Shown: positions 63,008-64,000 of the stretch, in pieces
How the letters are laid out: each line of letters opens with the position of its first letter
Numbering within the stretch: the stretch's first letter is position 1
From: a bacterium
GTDB taxonomy: Bacteria > Chloroflexota > Anaerolineae > Caldilineales > Caldilineaceae
Length of the DNA stretch: 64,000 bases
Assembly (NCBI GenBank): GCA_016124945.1
Contig: WGMT01000021.1
Coordinates: 62,001 to 126,000 of the forward strand
Direction of reading: 5' to 3'
Program-made: the position numbers and the translations under genes
Notes under the pieces: model-generated
Databases searched by the model: none
What the model saw: only the letters and a program-made list of their open reading frames with translations
Told to the model about the DNA's origin: nothing

Positions 63008-63751
63008 CTACGACCAGAGTCGCTCGCCGCCGACTTCATCTATGTAGCCGAAGACCTGGCGTTCGAGATCGGTGTTGTCCGTCCAAAACGTGCTCAGTTG
63101 AGACTTGTAGGCGAGGATCGCCTCGATCTTGGCGCGGCGGGCCTCTTCGCTAACGGGGATGACGGTGGGGGAGAACTGTTTAGGTTCGGCGGCCAGCGTC
63201 TGCTCTCGCTTTGCGCAATCCTGGGCGTAAGGATAATCTTCGTAGTAGAGCAGACGCTCGTCGTGGATAATCTCCGCTGCGCCGCGTACCAGCAGGTGAT
63301 CAACGTGGTGACCAATCGTCAACGGCGCCAGGATGCGATCCGCCGTAGGCATGGTGGCAATGCGGTCGGTGACACTCTGGATCAGCATCATCTCGGCCCT
63401 GTGGACGTCGCCGAAGATGTCGTCGTCTGAAAGGTAGAGTGGTTCACCCGTTTTCGGGTCGGTGCGGTAGATACAGTCGGGCACAGGCCAATGGCGAGCG
63501 TCTGCGCCCAGGATGCGGCAGGCGGCCATGTCTTCGGCGCGACGGGCTGCACCGGCTTCAGCCGACAATTCCCATCGCTCATGCAAGCTTTGCGCATAGC
63601 CTGAGATGTTCTTAGACGGATCCCCGGCCATCACTGTGATGATGAGCACGTTTTTGTCGGCCTGTGTCAGATCGTAAATCTGTGCACCGCAAGATAGGGT
63701 GACATCGTCCAGATGTGGGGAAAGATAAATCGTATGATAGTGTCGTTTCAT
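63008..63751 (-). CDS. PIG-L/LmbE family deacetylase
   Basis: 247 residues. Zinc motifs YLSPHLDDVTLSCG near the start and APLTIGHHVDHLLVRG; the Asp of PHLDD is the catalytic base. The family removes acetyl groups from GlcNAc conjugates, including MshB and BshB in thiol synthesis. It is divergent from an MshA-like glycosyltransferase. Confidence 0.88.
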   Translation of the reverse strand: MKRHYHTIYLSPHLDDVTLSCGAQIYDLTQADKNVLIITVMAGDPSKNISGYAQSLHERWELSAEAGAARRAEDMAACRILGADARHWPVPDCIYRTDPKTGEPLYLSDDDIFGDVHRAEMMLIQSVTDRIATMPTADRILAPLTIGHHVDHLLVRGAAEIIHDERLLYYEDYPYAQDCAKREQTLAAEPKQFSPTVIPVSEEARRAKIEAILAYKSQLSTFWTDNTDLERQVFGYIDEVGGERLWS

Positions 63752-63811
63752 AATTCGATTCGTGTGGTTGGAAATGAATTGAAATAGATGAAGGACGGAA
63801 AAGAAATCGCC

Positions 63812-64000
63812 ATGTTAACCAATGCTTTGCAGCGAGTTGCGTTGCTCAGCGTCCACACCAGTCCTTTGGCGACTTTGGGCGGCAAGAAGACCGGTGGGAT
63901 GAACGTCTATATTCGTGATTTTGGACGGGAACTGGCCCGTCGCGGCGTTGCTGTGGATGTTTTCACCCGGCGCGATGATTCCCAATTCCCGGTGGTGCTA
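63812..64000 (+). CDS. GT4-type glycosyltransferase, MshA-like, 5' part only
   Basis: 63 codons are open to the right edge (an in-frame ATG at 63788 is an alternative start). The N-terminal Rossmann start VALLSVHTSPLATLGG and KTGGMNVYIRDFGREL match the UDP-GlcNAc:inositol-phosphate transferase MshA and related sucrose-type GT4 enzymes. The rest is outside the window, so the acceptor cannot be judged. Confidence 0.75.
   Translation, partial: MLTNALQRVALLSVHTSPLATLGGKKTGGMNVYIRDFGRELARRGVAVDVFTRRDDSQFPVVL

Overview
The window reads as chromosome of a Chloroflexota bacterium, most likely of the Caldilineae/Anaerolineae type. This is inferred from protein style: lipoproteins with long Pro/Thr/Ala linkers, FAS1 lipoprotein, subtilases with TPT linkers, exported proteins ending in an LPxV-type tail, CHAT and CYTH-CHAD proteins, and a large family-5 peptide/sugar ABC system. 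Gene density is high, both strands are used, and no rRNA, tRNA, CRISPR array, phage or transposase gene was seen.

Layout. 1-2.1 kb: the start of a CHAT-domain caspase-like protease, running off the left edge. 2.2-7.4 kb: a sulfur/cysteine block with a JAMM protease, a strong promoter, a cysteine-rich leader ORF and terminator, then cysO-like ubiquitin-fold carrier, a rhodanese-E1 fusion, cysM, a VOC protein, a DUF4395 membrane protein and a membrane thioredoxin. 7.5-12.4 kb: envelope genes and CYTH-CHAD on the minus strand. 12.6-24.8 kb: two secreted subtilases, yggT/proC/yggS, exported proteins, a double-FAS1 lipoprotein and PPK2. 25-39.4 kb: a carbon-acid/amino-acid catabolic island with a GntR regulator, NanA-type aldolase, MFS carrier, aldo/keto reductase, a divergent D-amino-acid PLP enzyme and PHP phosphoesterase, then an HpcH/HpaI aldolase and a five-gene family-5 ABC importer. 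39.8-44.2 kb: response regulator, aldo/keto reductase, topA. 44.5-47.9 kb: sulfate activation (cysD, cysNC) interrupted by a four-helix-bundle gene between long inverted repeats. 47.9-64 kb: FG-GAP/ASPIC lipoprotein, hicAB, a glycosidase, DinB-like proteins, a PIN-domain toxin pair, a GNAT protein, an ABC exporter preceded by a short leader ORF, an MBL-fold gene broken by an in-frame stop, and a PIG-L deacetylase next to an MshA-like glycosyltransferase that runs off the right edge.

Sulfur is the clearest functional thread. CysD/CysNC would activate sulfate. The JAMM-CysO-E1-CysM set matches the protein-thiocarboxylate route to cysteine known from Mycobacterium tuberculosis, here apparently under a cysteine-codon leader. 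The second thread is DNA architecture: many intergenic spacers are filled by inverted, short-period repeats that start at or within a few bases of stop codons and in places are translated into the ends of genes, plus a family of about 100-190 bp hairpin elements, one of which carries a nested insertion.
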